Source: Osmia lignaria lignaria (taxonomy: Eukaryota > Arthropoda > Insecta > Hymenoptera > Megachilidae). From it: 64,000 nucleotides of DNA. How positions within the stretch are numbered: the first letter of the stretch is position 1; each line of letters opens with the position of its first letter. The position numbers and the translations under genes are program-made. Where the stretch lies: NCBI RefSeq assembly GCF_051020975.1, contig NW_027478169.1, positions 7,502,001-7,566,000 on the forward strand, written 5' to 3'. The notes under the pieces are model-generated. The model was not told where the DNA came from. It did not search any database and was given only the letters and a program-made list of their open reading frames with translations. Below, piece after piece: positions 25,650-40,182 of this stretch.

Positions 25650-28600
25650 TTTATCTTCTATGATATTTTTTGATCAGAAGCGTAGTTTTCGAGATATATC
25701 GAGATATTTAAAAGTTCCGAAGCCGCACCAACATAATAGAGATACAGAAACACCGTGGCCCCTTTCTTTGAGATAACTCTGCACTATTGCGAGCTGCAAA
25801 TGCCACTTCCAGCTTAGCTGTGCAGAGGAAGAACAACAAGAAGAAGAAATATCTCGAAATATGTCCGTCAGGCCAGTTCCTTTGAGCTGAATCGGCAAAT
25901 ATCTCGGAAACGAAGCGAGCTATGGCAAAATGTTAAGAGACGTTTTTTGTAGAGAATTATGTTTCCTACAATTTAAGTTCTATGATATTTTTTGATCAGA
26001 AGCGTAGTTTTCGAGATATATCGAGATATTTAAAAGTTCCGAAGCCGCACCAACATAATAGGGATACAGAAACACCGTGGCCCCTTTCTTTGAGATAACT
26101 CTGCACTATTGCGAGCTGGAAATGCCACTTCCAGTTTAGCTGTGCAGAAGAAGAACAACAAGAAGAAGAAATATCTCGAAATATGTCCGTTAGGCCCCTT
26201 CCCTTGAGATAAATCTGCAAATATCTCGGAAACGAAGCGAGCTATGGCAAAATGTTAAGAGACCTTTTTTGTAGAGAATTAAGTTTCCTACTTTTTATGT
26301 TCTATGATATTTTTTGATCAGATGCGTAGTTCTCGAGATATATCAAGATATTTAAAAGTTCCGAAGCCGCACCAACATAATAGAGATACAGAAAAACCGT
26401 GGCCCCTCTCTTTGAGATAACTCTGCACTATTGCGAGCTGCAAATGCCACTTCCAGCTTAGCTGTGCAGAAGAAGAACAACAAGAAGAAGAAATATCTCG
26501 AAATATGTCCGTCAGGCCCCTTCCCTTGAGATAAATCTGCAAATATCTCGGAAACGAAGCGAGCTATGGCAAAATCTTAAGAGACCTTTTTTGTAGAGAA
26601 TTAAGTTACCTACTTTTTATGTTCTATGATATTTTTTGATCAGATGCGTAGTTCTCGAGATATATCAAGATATTTAAAAGTTCCGAAGCCGCACCAACAT
26701 AATAGAGATACAGAAACACCGTGGCTCCTTTCTTTGAGATAACTCTGCACTATTGCGAGCTGGAAATGCCACTTCCAGTTTAGCTGTGCAGAAGAAGAAC
26801 AACAAGAAGAAGAAATATCTCGAAATATGTCCGTTAGGCCCCTTCCCTTGAGATAAATCTGCAAATATCTCGGAAACGAAGCGAGTTATGGCAAAATGTT
26901 AAGAGACCTTTTTTGTAGAGAATTAAGTTTCCTACTTTTTATGTTCTATGATATTTTTTGATCAGATGCGTAGTTCTCGAGATATATCAAGATATTTAAA
27001 AGTTCCGAAGCCGCACCAACATAATAGAGATACAGAAACACCGTGGCCCCTTTCTTTGAGATAACTCTGCACTATTGCGAGCTGGAAATGCCACTTCCAG
27101 TTTAGCTGTGCAGAGGAAGAACAACAAGAAGAAGAAATAACTCGAAATATGTCCGTTAGGCCCCTTCCCTTGAGATAAATCTGCAAATATCTCGGAAACG
27201 AAGCGAGCTATGGCAAAATGTTAAGAGACCTTTTTTGTAGAGAATTAAGTTTCCTACTTTTTATGTTCTATGATATTTTTTGATCAGATGCGCAGTTCTC
27301 GAGATATATCAAGATATTTAAAAGTTCCGAAGCCGCACCAACATAATAGAGATACAGAAACACCGTGGCCCCTTTCTTTGAGATAACTCTGCACTATTGC
27401 GATCTGTAAATGCCACTTCCAGCTTAGCTGTGCAGAAGAAGAACAACAAGAAGAAGAAATATCTCGAAATATGTCCGTCAGGCCCCTGCCCTTGAGATAT
27501 ATCTGCAAATATCTCGGAAACGAAGCGAGCTATGGCAAAATGTTGAGAGACCTTTTTTGTAGCGAATTATGTTTCCTACAGTTTATGTTCTATGATATTT
27601 TTTGATCAGAAGCGTAGTTTTCGAGATATATCGAGATATTTAAAAGTTCCAAAGCCGCACCAACATAATAGAGATACAGAAACACCGTGGCCCCTTTCTT
27701 TGAGATAACTCTGCACTAGTGCGAGCCGCAAATGCCACTTCCAGCTTAGCTGTGCAGAAGAAGAACAACAAGAAGAACAAATATCTCGAAATATGTCCGT
27801 CAGGCCCCTTCCCTTGAGATATATCTGCAAATATCTCGGAAACGAAGCGAGGTATGGCAAAATGTTAAGAGACCTTTTTTGTAGAGAATTATGTTTCCTA
27901 CAATTTATGTTCTATGATATTTTTTGATCAGAAGCGTAGTTTTCGAGATATATCGAGATATTTAAAAGTTCCGAAGCCGCACCAACATAATAGGGATACA
28001 GAAATACCGTGGCCCCTTTCTTTGAGATAACTCTGCACTAGTGCGAGCCGCAAATGCCACTTCCAGCTTAGCTGTGCAGAAGAAGAACAACAAGAAGAAG
28101 AAATATCTCGAAATATGTCCGTTAGGCCCCTTCCCTTGAGATAAATCTGCAAATATCTCGGAAACGAAGCGAGCTATGGCAAAATGTTGAGAGACCTGTT
28201 TTGTAGAGAATTAAGCTTCCTACTTTTTATGTTCTATGATATTTTTTGATCAGATGCGTAGTTCTCGAGATATATCAAGATATTTAAAAGTTCCGAAGCC
28301 GCACCAACATAATAGAGATACAGAAAAACCGGGGCCCCTCTCTTTGAGAAAACTCTGCACTATTGCGAGCTGCAAATGCCACTTCCAGCTTAGCTGTGCA
28401 GAAGAAGAACAACAAGAAGAAGAAATATCTCGAAATATGTCCGTCAGGCCCCTTCCCTTGAGATAAATCTGCAAATATCTCGGAAACGAAGCGAGCTATG
28501 GCAAAATGTTAAGAGACCTTTTTTGTAGAGAATTAAGTTTCCTACTTTTCATCTTCTATGATATTTTTTGATCAGATGCGTAGTTCTCGAGATATATCAA

Positions 28601-31445
28601 GATATTTAAAAGTTCCGAAGCCGCACCAACATAATAGAGATACAGAAACACCGTGGCTCCTTTCTTTGAGATAACTCTGCACTATTGCGAGCTGGAAATG
28701 CCACTTCCAGTTTAGCTGTGCAGAAGAAGAACATCAAGAAGAAGAAATATCTCGAAATATGTCCGTTAGGCCCCTTCCCTTGAGATAAATCTGCAAATAT
28801 CTCGGAAACGAAGCGAGCTATGGCAAAATGTTAAGAGACCGTTTTTGTAGAGAATTAAGTTTCCTACTTTTTATGTTCTATGATATTTTTTGATCAGATG
28901 CGTAGTTCTCGAGATATATCAAGATATTTAAAAGTTCCGAAGCCGCACCAACATAATAGAGATACAGAAACACCGTGGCCCCTTTCTTTGAGATAACTCT
29001 GCACTATTGCGAGCTGGAAATGCCACTTCCAGTTTAGCTGTGCAGAGGAAGAACAACAAGAAGAAGAAATAACTCGAAATATGTCCGTTAGGCCCCTTCC
29101 CTTGAGATAAATCTGCAAATATCTCGGAAACGAAGCGAGCTATGGCAAAATGTTAAGAGACCTTTTTTGTAGAGAATTAAGTTTCCTACTTTTTATGCTC
29201 TATGATATTTTTTGATCAGATGCGCAGTTCTCGAGATATATCAAGATATTTAAAAGTTCCGAAGCCGCACCAACATAATAGAGATACAGAAACACCGTGG
29301 CCCCTTTCTTTGAGATAACTCTGCACTATTGCGAGCTGTAAATGCCACTTCCAGCTTAGCTGTGCAGAAGAAGAACAACAAGAAGAAGAAATATCTCGAA
29401 ATATGTCCGTCAGGCCCCTGCCCTTGAGATATATCTGCAAATATCTCGGAAACGAAGCGAGCTATGGCAAAATGTTGAGAGACCTTTTTTGTAGCGAATT
29501 ATGTTTCCTACAATTTATGTTCTATGATATTTTTTGATCAGAAGCGTAGTTTTCGAGATATATCGAGATATTTAAAAGTTCCGAAGCCGCACCAACATAA
29601 TAGAGATACAGAAACACCGTGGCCCCTTTCTTTGAGATAACTCTGCACTATTGCGAGCTGCAAATGCCACTTCCAGCTTAGCTGTGCAGAGGAAGAACAA
29701 CAAGAAGAAGAAGTATCTCGAAATATGTCCGTCAGGCCCGTTCCTTTGAGCTGAATCTGCAAATATCTCGGAAACGAAGCGAGCTATGGCAAAATGTTAA
29801 GAGACGTTTTTTGTAGAGAATTATGTTTCCTACAATTTATGTTCTATGATATTTTTTGATCAGAAGCGTAGTTTTCGAGATATATCGAGATATTTAAAAG
29901 TTCCGAAGCCGCACCAACATAATAGGGATACAGAAATACCGTGGCCCCTTTCTTTGAGATAACTCTGCACTAGTGCGAGCCGCAAATGCCACTTCCAGCT
30001 TAGCTGTGCAGAAGAAGAACAACAAGAAGAAGAAATATCTCGAAATATGTCCGTTAGGCCCCTTCCCTTGAGATAAATCGGCAAATATCTCGGAAACTAT
30101 GCGAGCTATGGCAAAATGTTAAGAGACCTCTTTTGTAGAGAATTAAGTTTCCTACTTTTTATGTTCTATGATATTTTTTGATCAGATGCGTAGTTCTCGA
30201 GATATATCAAGATATTTAAAAGTTCCGAAGCCGCACCAACATAATAGAGATACAGAAACACCGTGGCCCCTTTCTTTGAGATAACTCTGCACTATTGCGA
30301 GCTGGAAATGCCACTTCCAGTTTAGCTGTGCAGAAGAAGAACAACAAGAAGAAGAAATATCTCGAAATATGTCCGTTAGGCCCCTTCCCTTGAGATAAAT
30401 CTGCAAATATCTCGGAAACGAAGCGAGCTATGGCAAAATGTTGAGAGACCTTTTTTGTAGAGAATTAAGTTTCCTACTTTTTATGTTCTATGATATTTTT
30501 TGATCAGATGCGTAGTTCTCGAGATATATCAAGATATTTAAAAGTTCCGAAGCCGCACCAACATAATAGAGATACAGAAAAACCGTGGCCCCTCTCTTTG
30601 AGATAGCTCTGCACTATTGCGAGCTGCAAATGCCACTTCCAGCTTAGCTGTGCAGAAGAAGAACAACAAGAAGAAGAAATATCTCGAAATATGTCCGTCA
30701 GGCCCCTTCCCTTGAGATAAATCTGCAAATATCTCGGAAACGAAGCGAGCTATGGCAAAATGTTAAGAGACCTTTTTTGTAGAGAATTAAGTTTCCTACT
30801 TTTTACCTTCTATGATATTTTTTGATCAGATGCGCAGTTCTCGAGATATATCAAGATATTTAAAAGTTCCGAAGCCGCACCAACATAATAGAGATACAGA
30901 AACACCGTGGCCCCTTTCTTTGAGATAACTCTGCACTATTGCGAGCTGTAAATGCCACTTCCAGCTTAGCTGTGCAGAAGAAGAACAACAAGAAGAAGAA
31001 ATATCTCGAAATATGTCCGTCAGGCCCCTTCCCTTGAGATATATCTGCAAATATCTCGGAAACGAAGCGAGCTATGGCAAAATGTTAAGAGACCTTTTTT
31101 GTAGAGAATTATGTTTCCTACAATTTATGTTCTATGATATTTTTTGATCAGAAGCGTAGTTTTCGAGATACATCGAGATATTTAAAAGTTCCGAAGCCGC
31201 ACCAACATAATAGAGATACAGAAACACAGTGGCCCCTTTCTTTGAGATAACTCTGCACTAGTGCGAGCCGCAAATGCCACTTCCAGCTTAGCTGTGCAGA
31301 AGAAGAACAACAAGAAGAAGAAATATCTCGAAATATGTCCGTCAGGCCCCTTCCCTTGAGATAAATCTGCAAATATCTCGGAAACGAAGCGAGCTATGGC
31401 AAAATGTTAAGAGACCTTTTTTGTAGAGAATTAAGCTTCCTACTT
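25650..31445. repeat. 18-monomer segmental tandem duplication, copy 1 (5,796 bp)
   Basis: Rare variants in this block recur exactly 5,796 bp downstream: AAAATCTTAA at 26571/32367, GTTACC at 26605/32401, GAGAAAACTC at 28346/34142, CTTTTCATCT at 28545/34341, ACATCAAG at 28731/34527, ACCTTC at 30805/36601 and CACAGT at 31225/37021. The left limit is set by a mismatch at 25649/31445. The copies look nearly identical; the differences I noticed by eye are G30080/T35876 and C31436/T37232. 5,796 is 18 times 322. Confidence 0.95.
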
Positions 31446-34400
31446 TTTATCTTCTATGATATTTTTTGATCAGAAGCGTAGTTTTCGAGATATATCGAGA
31501 TATTTAAAAGTTCCGAAGCCGCACCAACATAATAGAGATACAGAAACACCGTGGCCCCTTTCTTTGAGATAACTCTGCACTATTGCGAGCTGCAAATGCC
31601 ACTTCCAGCTTAGCTGTGCAGAGGAAGAACAACAAGAAGAAGAAATATCTCGAAATATGTCCGTCAGGCCAGTTCCTTTGAGCTGAATCGGCAAATATCT
31701 CGGAAACGAAGCGAGCTATGGCAAAATGTTAAGAGACGTTTTTTGTAGAGAATTATGTTTCCTACAATTTAAGTTCTATGATATTTTTTGATCAGAAGCG
31801 TAGTTTTCGAGATATATCGAGATATTTAAAAGTTCCGAAGCCGCACCAACATAATAGGGATACAGAAACACCGTGGCCCCTTTCTTTGAGATAACTCTGC
31901 ACTATTGCGAGCTGGAAATGCCACTTCCAGTTTAGCTGTGCAGAAGAAGAACAACAAGAAGAAGAAATATCTCGAAATATGTCCGTTAGGCCCCTTCCCT
32001 TGAGATAAATCTGCAAATATCTCGGAAACGAAGCGAGCTATGGCAAAATGTTAAGAGACCTTTTTTGTAGAGAATTAAGTTTCCTACTTTTTATGTTCTA
32101 TGATATTTTTTGATCAGATGCGTAGTTCTCGAGATATATCAAGATATTTAAAAGTTCCGAAGCCGCACCAACATAATAGAGATACAGAAAAACCGTGGCC
32201 CCTCTCTTTGAGATAACTCTGCACTATTGCGAGCTGCAAATGCCACTTCCAGCTTAGCTGTGCAGAAGAAGAACAACAAGAAGAAGAAATATCTCGAAAT
32301 ATGTCCGTCAGGCCCCTTCCCTTGAGATAAATCTGCAAATATCTCGGAAACGAAGCGAGCTATGGCAAAATCTTAAGAGACCTTTTTTGTAGAGAATTAA
32401 GTTACCTACTTTTTATGTTCTATGATATTTTTTGATCAGATGCGTAGTTCTCGAGATATATCAAGATATTTAAAAGTTCCGAAGCCGCACCAACATAATA
32501 GAGATACAGAAACACCGTGGCTCCTTTCTTTGAGATAACTCTGCACTATTGCGAGCTGGAAATGCCACTTCCAGTTTAGCTGTGCAGAAGAAGAACAACA
32601 AGAAGAAGAAATATCTCGAAATATGTCCGTTAGGCCCCTTCCCTTGAGATAAATCTGCAAATATCTCGGAAACGAAGCGAGTTATGGCAAAATGTTAAGA
32701 GACCTTTTTTGTAGAGAATTAAGTTTCCTACTTTTTATGTTCTATGATATTTTTTGATCAGATGCGTAGTTCTCGAGATATATCAAGATATTTAAAAGTT
32801 CCGAAGCCGCACCAACATAATAGAGATACAGAAACACCGTGGCCCCTTTCTTTGAGATAACTCTGCACTATTGCGAGCTGGAAATGCCACTTCCAGTTTA
32901 GCTGTGCAGAGGAAGAACAACAAGAAGAAGAAATAACTCGAAATATGTCCGTTAGGCCCCTTCCCTTGAGATAAATCTGCAAATATCTCGGAAACGAAGC
33001 GAGCTATGGCAAAATGTTAAGAGACCTTTTTTGTAGAGAATTAAGTTTCCTACTTTTTATGTTCTATGATATTTTTTGATCAGATGCGCAGTTCTCGAGA
33101 TATATCAAGATATTTAAAAGTTCCGAAGCCGCACCAACATAATAGAGATACAGAAACACCGTGGCCCCTTTCTTTGAGATAACTCTGCACTATTGCGATC
33201 TGTAAATGCCACTTCCAGCTTAGCTGTGCAGAAGAAGAACAACAAGAAGAAGAAATATCTCGAAATATGTCCGTCAGGCCCCTGCCCTTGAGATATATCT
33301 GCAAATATCTCGGAAACGAAGCGAGCTATGGCAAAATGTTGAGAGACCTTTTTTGTAGCGAATTATGTTTCCTACAGTTTATGTTCTATGATATTTTTTG
33401 ATCAGAAGCGTAGTTTTCGAGATATATCGAGATATTTAAAAGTTCCAAAGCCGCACCAACATAATAGAGATACAGAAACACCGTGGCCCCTTTCTTTGAG
33501 ATAACTCTGCACTAGTGCGAGCCGCAAATGCCACTTCCAGCTTAGCTGTGCAGAAGAAGAACAACAAGAAGAACAAATATCTCGAAATATGTCCGTCAGG
33601 CCCCTTCCCTTGAGATATATCTGCAAATATCTCGGAAACGAAGCGAGGTATGGCAAAATGTTAAGAGACCTTTTTTGTAGAGAATTATGTTTCCTACAAT
33701 TTATGTTCTATGATATTTTTTGATCAGAAGCGTAGTTTTCGAGATATATCGAGATATTTAAAAGTTCCGAAGCCGCACCAACATAATAGGGATACAGAAA
33801 TACCGTGGCCCCTTTCTTTGAGATAACTCTGCACTAGTGCGAGCCGCAAATGCCACTTCCAGCTTAGCTGTGCAGAAGAAGAACAACAAGAAGAAGAAAT
33901 ATCTCGAAATATGTCCGTTAGGCCCCTTCCCTTGAGATAAATCTGCAAATATCTCGGAAACGAAGCGAGCTATGGCAAAATGTTGAGAGACCTGTTTTGT
34001 AGAGAATTAAGCTTCCTACTTTTTATGTTCTATGATATTTTTTGATCAGATGCGTAGTTCTCGAGATATATCAAGATATTTAAAAGTTCCGAAGCCGCAC
34101 CAACATAATAGAGATACAGAAAAACCGGGGCCCCTCTCTTTGAGAAAACTCTGCACTATTGCGAGCTGCAAATGCCACTTCCAGCTTAGCTGTGCAGAAG
34201 AAGAACAACAAGAAGAAGAAATATCTCGAAATATGTCCGTCAGGCCCCTTCCCTTGAGATAAATCTGCAAATATCTCGGAAACGAAGCGAGCTATGGCAA
34301 AATGTTAAGAGACCTTTTTTGTAGAGAATTAAGTTTCCTACTTTTCATCTTCTATGATATTTTTTGATCAGATGCGTAGTTCTCGAGATATATCAAGATA

Positions 34401-37241
34401 TTTAAAAGTTCCGAAGCCGCACCAACATAATAGAGATACAGAAACACCGTGGCTCCTTTCTTTGAGATAACTCTGCACTATTGCGAGCTGGAAATGCCAC
34501 TTCCAGTTTAGCTGTGCAGAAGAAGAACATCAAGAAGAAGAAATATCTCGAAATATGTCCGTTAGGCCCCTTCCCTTGAGATAAATCTGCAAATATCTCG
34601 GAAACGAAGCGAGCTATGGCAAAATGTTAAGAGACCGTTTTTGTAGAGAATTAAGTTTCCTACTTTTTATGTTCTATGATATTTTTTGATCAGATGCGTA
34701 GTTCTCGAGATATATCAAGATATTTAAAAGTTCCGAAGCCGCACCAACATAATAGAGATACAGAAACACCGTGGCCCCTTTCTTTGAGATAACTCTGCAC
34801 TATTGCGAGCTGGAAATGCCACTTCCAGTTTAGCTGTGCAGAGGAAGAACAACAAGAAGAAGAAATAACTCGAAATATGTCCGTTAGGCCCCTTCCCTTG
34901 AGATAAATCTGCAAATATCTCGGAAACGAAGCGAGCTATGGCAAAATGTTAAGAGACCTTTTTTGTAGAGAATTAAGTTTCCTACTTTTTATGCTCTATG
35001 ATATTTTTTGATCAGATGCGCAGTTCTCGAGATATATCAAGATATTTAAAAGTTCCGAAGCCGCACCAACATAATAGAGATACAGAAACACCGTGGCCCC
35101 TTTCTTTGAGATAACTCTGCACTATTGCGAGCTGTAAATGCCACTTCCAGCTTAGCTGTGCAGAAGAAGAACAACAAGAAGAAGAAATATCTCGAAATAT
35201 GTCCGTCAGGCCCCTGCCCTTGAGATATATCTGCAAATATCTCGGAAACGAAGCGAGCTATGGCAAAATGTTGAGAGACCTTTTTTGTAGCGAATTATGT
35301 TTCCTACAATTTATGTTCTATGATATTTTTTGATCAGAAGCGTAGTTTTCGAGATATATCGAGATATTTAAAAGTTCCGAAGCCGCACCAACATAATAGA
35401 GATACAGAAACACCGTGGCCCCTTTCTTTGAGATAACTCTGCACTATTGCGAGCTGCAAATGCCACTTCCAGCTTAGCTGTGCAGAGGAAGAACAACAAG
35501 AAGAAGAAGTATCTCGAAATATGTCCGTCAGGCCCGTTCCTTTGAGCTGAATCTGCAAATATCTCGGAAACGAAGCGAGCTATGGCAAAATGTTAAGAGA
35601 CGTTTTTTGTAGAGAATTATGTTTCCTACAATTTATGTTCTATGATATTTTTTGATCAGAAGCGTAGTTTTCGAGATATATCGAGATATTTAAAAGTTCC
35701 GAAGCCGCACCAACATAATAGGGATACAGAAATACCGTGGCCCCTTTCTTTGAGATAACTCTGCACTAGTGCGAGCCGCAAATGCCACTTCCAGCTTAGC
35801 TGTGCAGAAGAAGAACAACAAGAAGAAGAAATATCTCGAAATATGTCCGTTAGGCCCCTTCCCTTGAGATAAATCTGCAAATATCTCGGAAACTATGCGA
35901 GCTATGGCAAAATGTTAAGAGACCTCTTTTGTAGAGAATTAAGTTTCCTACTTTTTATGTTCTATGATATTTTTTGATCAGATGCGTAGTTCTCGAGATA
36001 TATCAAGATATTTAAAAGTTCCGAAGCCGCACCAACATAATAGAGATACAGAAACACCGTGGCCCCTTTCTTTGAGATAACTCTGCACTATTGCGAGCTG
36101 GAAATGCCACTTCCAGTTTAGCTGTGCAGAAGAAGAACAACAAGAAGAAGAAATATCTCGAAATATGTCCGTTAGGCCCCTTCCCTTGAGATAAATCTGC
36201 AAATATCTCGGAAACGAAGCGAGCTATGGCAAAATGTTGAGAGACCTTTTTTGTAGAGAATTAAGTTTCCTACTTTTTATGTTCTATGATATTTTTTGAT
36301 CAGATGCGTAGTTCTCGAGATATATCAAGATATTTAAAAGTTCCGAAGCCGCACCAACATAATAGAGATACAGAAAAACCGTGGCCCCTCTCTTTGAGAT
36401 AGCTCTGCACTATTGCGAGCTGCAAATGCCACTTCCAGCTTAGCTGTGCAGAAGAAGAACAACAAGAAGAAGAAATATCTCGAAATATGTCCGTCAGGCC
36501 CCTTCCCTTGAGATAAATCTGCAAATATCTCGGAAACGAAGCGAGCTATGGCAAAATGTTAAGAGACCTTTTTTGTAGAGAATTAAGTTTCCTACTTTTT
36601 ACCTTCTATGATATTTTTTGATCAGATGCGCAGTTCTCGAGATATATCAAGATATTTAAAAGTTCCGAAGCCGCACCAACATAATAGAGATACAGAAACA
36701 CCGTGGCCCCTTTCTTTGAGATAACTCTGCACTATTGCGAGCTGTAAATGCCACTTCCAGCTTAGCTGTGCAGAAGAAGAACAACAAGAAGAAGAAATAT
36801 CTCGAAATATGTCCGTCAGGCCCCTTCCCTTGAGATATATCTGCAAATATCTCGGAAACGAAGCGAGCTATGGCAAAATGTTAAGAGACCTTTTTTGTAG
36901 AGAATTATGTTTCCTACAATTTATGTTCTATGATATTTTTTGATCAGAAGCGTAGTTTTCGAGATACATCGAGATATTTAAAAGTTCCGAAGCCGCACCA
37001 ACATAATAGAGATACAGAAACACAGTGGCCCCTTTCTTTGAGATAACTCTGCACTAGTGCGAGCCGCAAATGCCACTTCCAGCTTAGCTGTGCAGAAGAA
37101 GAACAACAAGAAGAAGAAATATCTCGAAATATGTCCGTCAGGCCCCTTCCCTTGAGATAAATCTGCAAATATCTCGGAAACGAAGCGAGCTATGGCAAAA
37201 TGTTAAGAGACCTTTTTTGTAGAGAATTAAGTTTCCTACTT
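31446..37241. repeat. 18-monomer segmental tandem duplication, copy 2 (5,796 bp)
   Basis: This is the second copy of the 5,796-bp block and abuts copy 1 without a gap. Identity to the start of the unit continues to about 37270 and ends at an A/T difference (31475 versus 37271), as expected for an unequal exchange between misaligned arrays. All seven private markers listed for copy 1 are present in the same order and spacing. Confidence 0.95.
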
Positions 37242-40182
37242 TTTATCTTCTATGATATTTTTTGATCAGATGCGTAGTTCTCGAGATATATCAAGATATT
37301 TAAAAGTTCCGAAGCCGCACCAACATAATAGAGATACAGAAACACCGTGGCCCCTCTCTTTGAGATAACTCTGCACTATTGCGAGCTGGAAATGCCACTT
37401 CCAGTTTAGCTGTGCAGAAGAAGAACAACAAGAAGAAGAAATATCTCGAAATATGTCCGTCAGGCCCCTTCCCTTGAGATATATCTGCAAATATCTCGGA
37501 AACGAAGCGAGCTATGACAAAATGTTAAGAGACCTTTTTTGTAGAGAATTATGTTTCCTACAATTTATGTTCTATGATATTTTTTGATCAGAAGCGTAGT
37601 TTTCGAGATATATCGAGATATTTAAAAGTTCCGAAGCCGCACCAACATAATAGGGATACAGAAACACCGTGGCCCCTTTCTTTGAAATAACTCTGCACTA
37701 GTGCGAGCCGCAAATGCCACTTCCAGCTTAGCTGTGCAGAAGAAGAACAACAAGGAGAAGAAATATCTCGAAATATGTCCGTCAGGCCCCTTCCCTTGAG
37801 ATAAATCTGCAAATATCTCGGAAACGAAGCGAGCTATGGCAAAATGTTAAGAGACCTTTTTTGTAGAGAATTAAGTTTCCTACTTTTTATCTTCTATGAT
37901 ATTTTTTGAGCAGATGCGTAGTTCTCGAGATATATCAAGATATTTAAAAGTTCCGAAGCCGCACCAACATAATAGAGATACAGAAACACCGTGGCCCCTT
38001 TCTTTGAGATAACTCTGCACTATTGCGAGCTGTAAATGCCACTTCCAGCTTAGCTGTGCAGAAGAAGAACAACAAGAAGAAGAAATATCTCGAAATATGT
38101 CCGTCAGGCCCCTTCCCTTGAGATATATCTGCAAATATCTCGGAAACGAAGCGAGCTATGGCAAAATGTTAAGAGACCTTTTTTGTAGAGAATTATGTTT
38201 CCTACAATTTATATTCTATGATATTTTTTGATCAGAAGCGTAGTTTTCGAGATACATCGAGATATTTAAAAGTTCCGAAGCCGCACCAACATAATAGAGA
38301 TACAGAAACACCGTGGCCCCTTTCTTTGAGATAACTCTGCACTAGTGCGAGCCGCAAATGCCACTTCCAGCTTAGCTGTGCAGAAGAAGAACAACAAGAA
38401 GAAGAAATATCTCGAAATATGTCCGTCAGGCCCCTTCCCTTGAGATATATCTGCAAATATCTCGGAAACGAAGCGAGCTATGGCAAAATGTTAAGAGAGC
38501 TTTTTTGTAGAGAATTCTGTTTCCTACAATTTATGCTCTATGATATTTTTTGATCAGAAGCGTAGTTTTCGAGATATATCGAGATATTTAAAAGTTCCGA
38601 AGCCGCACCAACATAATAGAGATACAGAAACACCGTGGCCCCTTTCTTTGAGATAACTCTGCACTATTGCGAGCTGCAAATGCCACTTCCAGCTTAGCTG
38701 TGCAGAGGAAGAACAACAAGAAGAAGAAATATCTCGAAATATGTCCGTCAGGCCAGTTCCTTTGAGCTGAATCTGCAAATATCTCGGAAACGAAGCGAGC
38801 TATGGCAAAATGTTAAGAGACGTTTCTTGTAGAGAATTATGTTTCCTACAATTTATGTTCTATGATATTTTTTGGTCAGAAGCGTAGTTTTCGAGATATA
38901 TCGAGATATTTAAAAGTTCAGAAGCCGCACCAACATAATAGGGATACAGAAACACCGTGGCCCCTTTCTTTGAGATAACTCTGCACTAGTGCGAGCCGCA
39001 AATGCCACTTCCAGCTTAGCTGTGCAGAAGAAGAACAACAAGAAGAAGAAATATCTCGAAATATGTCCGTCAGGCCCCTTCCCTTGAGATAAATCTGCAA
39101 ATATCTCGGAAACGAAGCGAGCTATGGCAAAATGTTAAGAGACCTTTTTGGTAGAGAATTAAGTTTCCTACTTTTTATCTTCTATGATATTTTTTGATCA
39201 GATGCGTAGTTCTCGAGATATATCAAGATATTTAAAAGTTCCGAAGCCGCACCAACATAATAGAGATACAGAAACACCGTGGCCCCTCTCTTTGAGATAA
39301 CTCTGCACTATTGCGAGCTGGAAATGCCACTTCCAGTTTAGCTGTGCAGAAGAAGAACAACAAGAAGAAGAAATATCTCGAAATATGTCCGTCAGGCCCC
39401 TTCCCTTGAGATATATCTGCAAATATCTCGGAAACGAAGCGAGCTATGACAAAATGTTAACAGACCTTTTTTGTAGAGAATTATGTTTCCTACAATTTAT
39501 GTTCTATGATATTTTTTGATCAGAAGCGTAGTTTTCGAGATATATCGAGATATTTAAAAGTTCCGAAGACGCACCATCATAATAGGGATACAGAAACACC
39601 GTGGCCCCTTTCTTTGAGATAACTCTGCACTAGTGCGAGCCGCAAATGCCACTTCCAGCTTAGCTGTGCAGAAGAAGAACAACAAGAAGAAGAAATATCT
39701 CGAAATATGTCCGTCAGGCCCCTTCCCTTGAGATAAATCTGCAAATATCTCGGAAACGAAGCGAGCTATGGCAAAATGTTAAGAGACCTTTTTTGTAGAG
39801 AATTAAGTTTCCTACTTTTTATCTTCTATGATATTTTTTGATCAGATGCGTAGTTCTCGAGATATATCAAGATATTTAAAAGTTCCGAAGCCGCACCAAC
39901 ATAATAGAGATACAGAAACACCGTGGCTCCTTTCTTTGAGATAACTCTGCACTATTGCGAGCTGTAAATGCCACTTCCAGCTTAGCTGTGCAGAAGAAGA
40001 ACAACAAGAAGAAGAAATATCTCGAAATATGTCCGTCAGGCCCCTTCCCTTGAGATATATCTGCAAATATCTCGGAAACGAAGCGAGCTATGGCAAAATG
40101 TTAAGAGACCTTTTTTGTAGAGAATTATGTTTCCTACAATTTATATTCTATGATATTTTTTGATCAGAAGCGTAGTTTTCGA
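37242..40182. repeat. Six-monomer (1,932-bp) offset duplication
   Basis: The monomers from about 37200 resemble those from about 39130. CTATGACAAAATG occurs near 37513 and 39445, and TTATATTCTATG near 38209 and 40141, each 1,932 bp apart (6 monomers). The monomer at 38876 contains TTTGGTCAG and AAGTTCAGAAGCC. The monomer at 39520 has AGACGCACCATCAT. These changes are private to one copy, so the duplication is older or more eroded than the 18-monomer one. Confidence 0.75.

Noticed and set aside
28236..28466. Plus-strand open frames at 28236-28466 and 34032-34262
   Set aside because: They exist only because one base change (GAGAAAACTC instead of GAGATAACTC) removes a stop in one monomer of the 18-monomer block, and both are copies of that monomer. 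They overlap satellite sequence completely.
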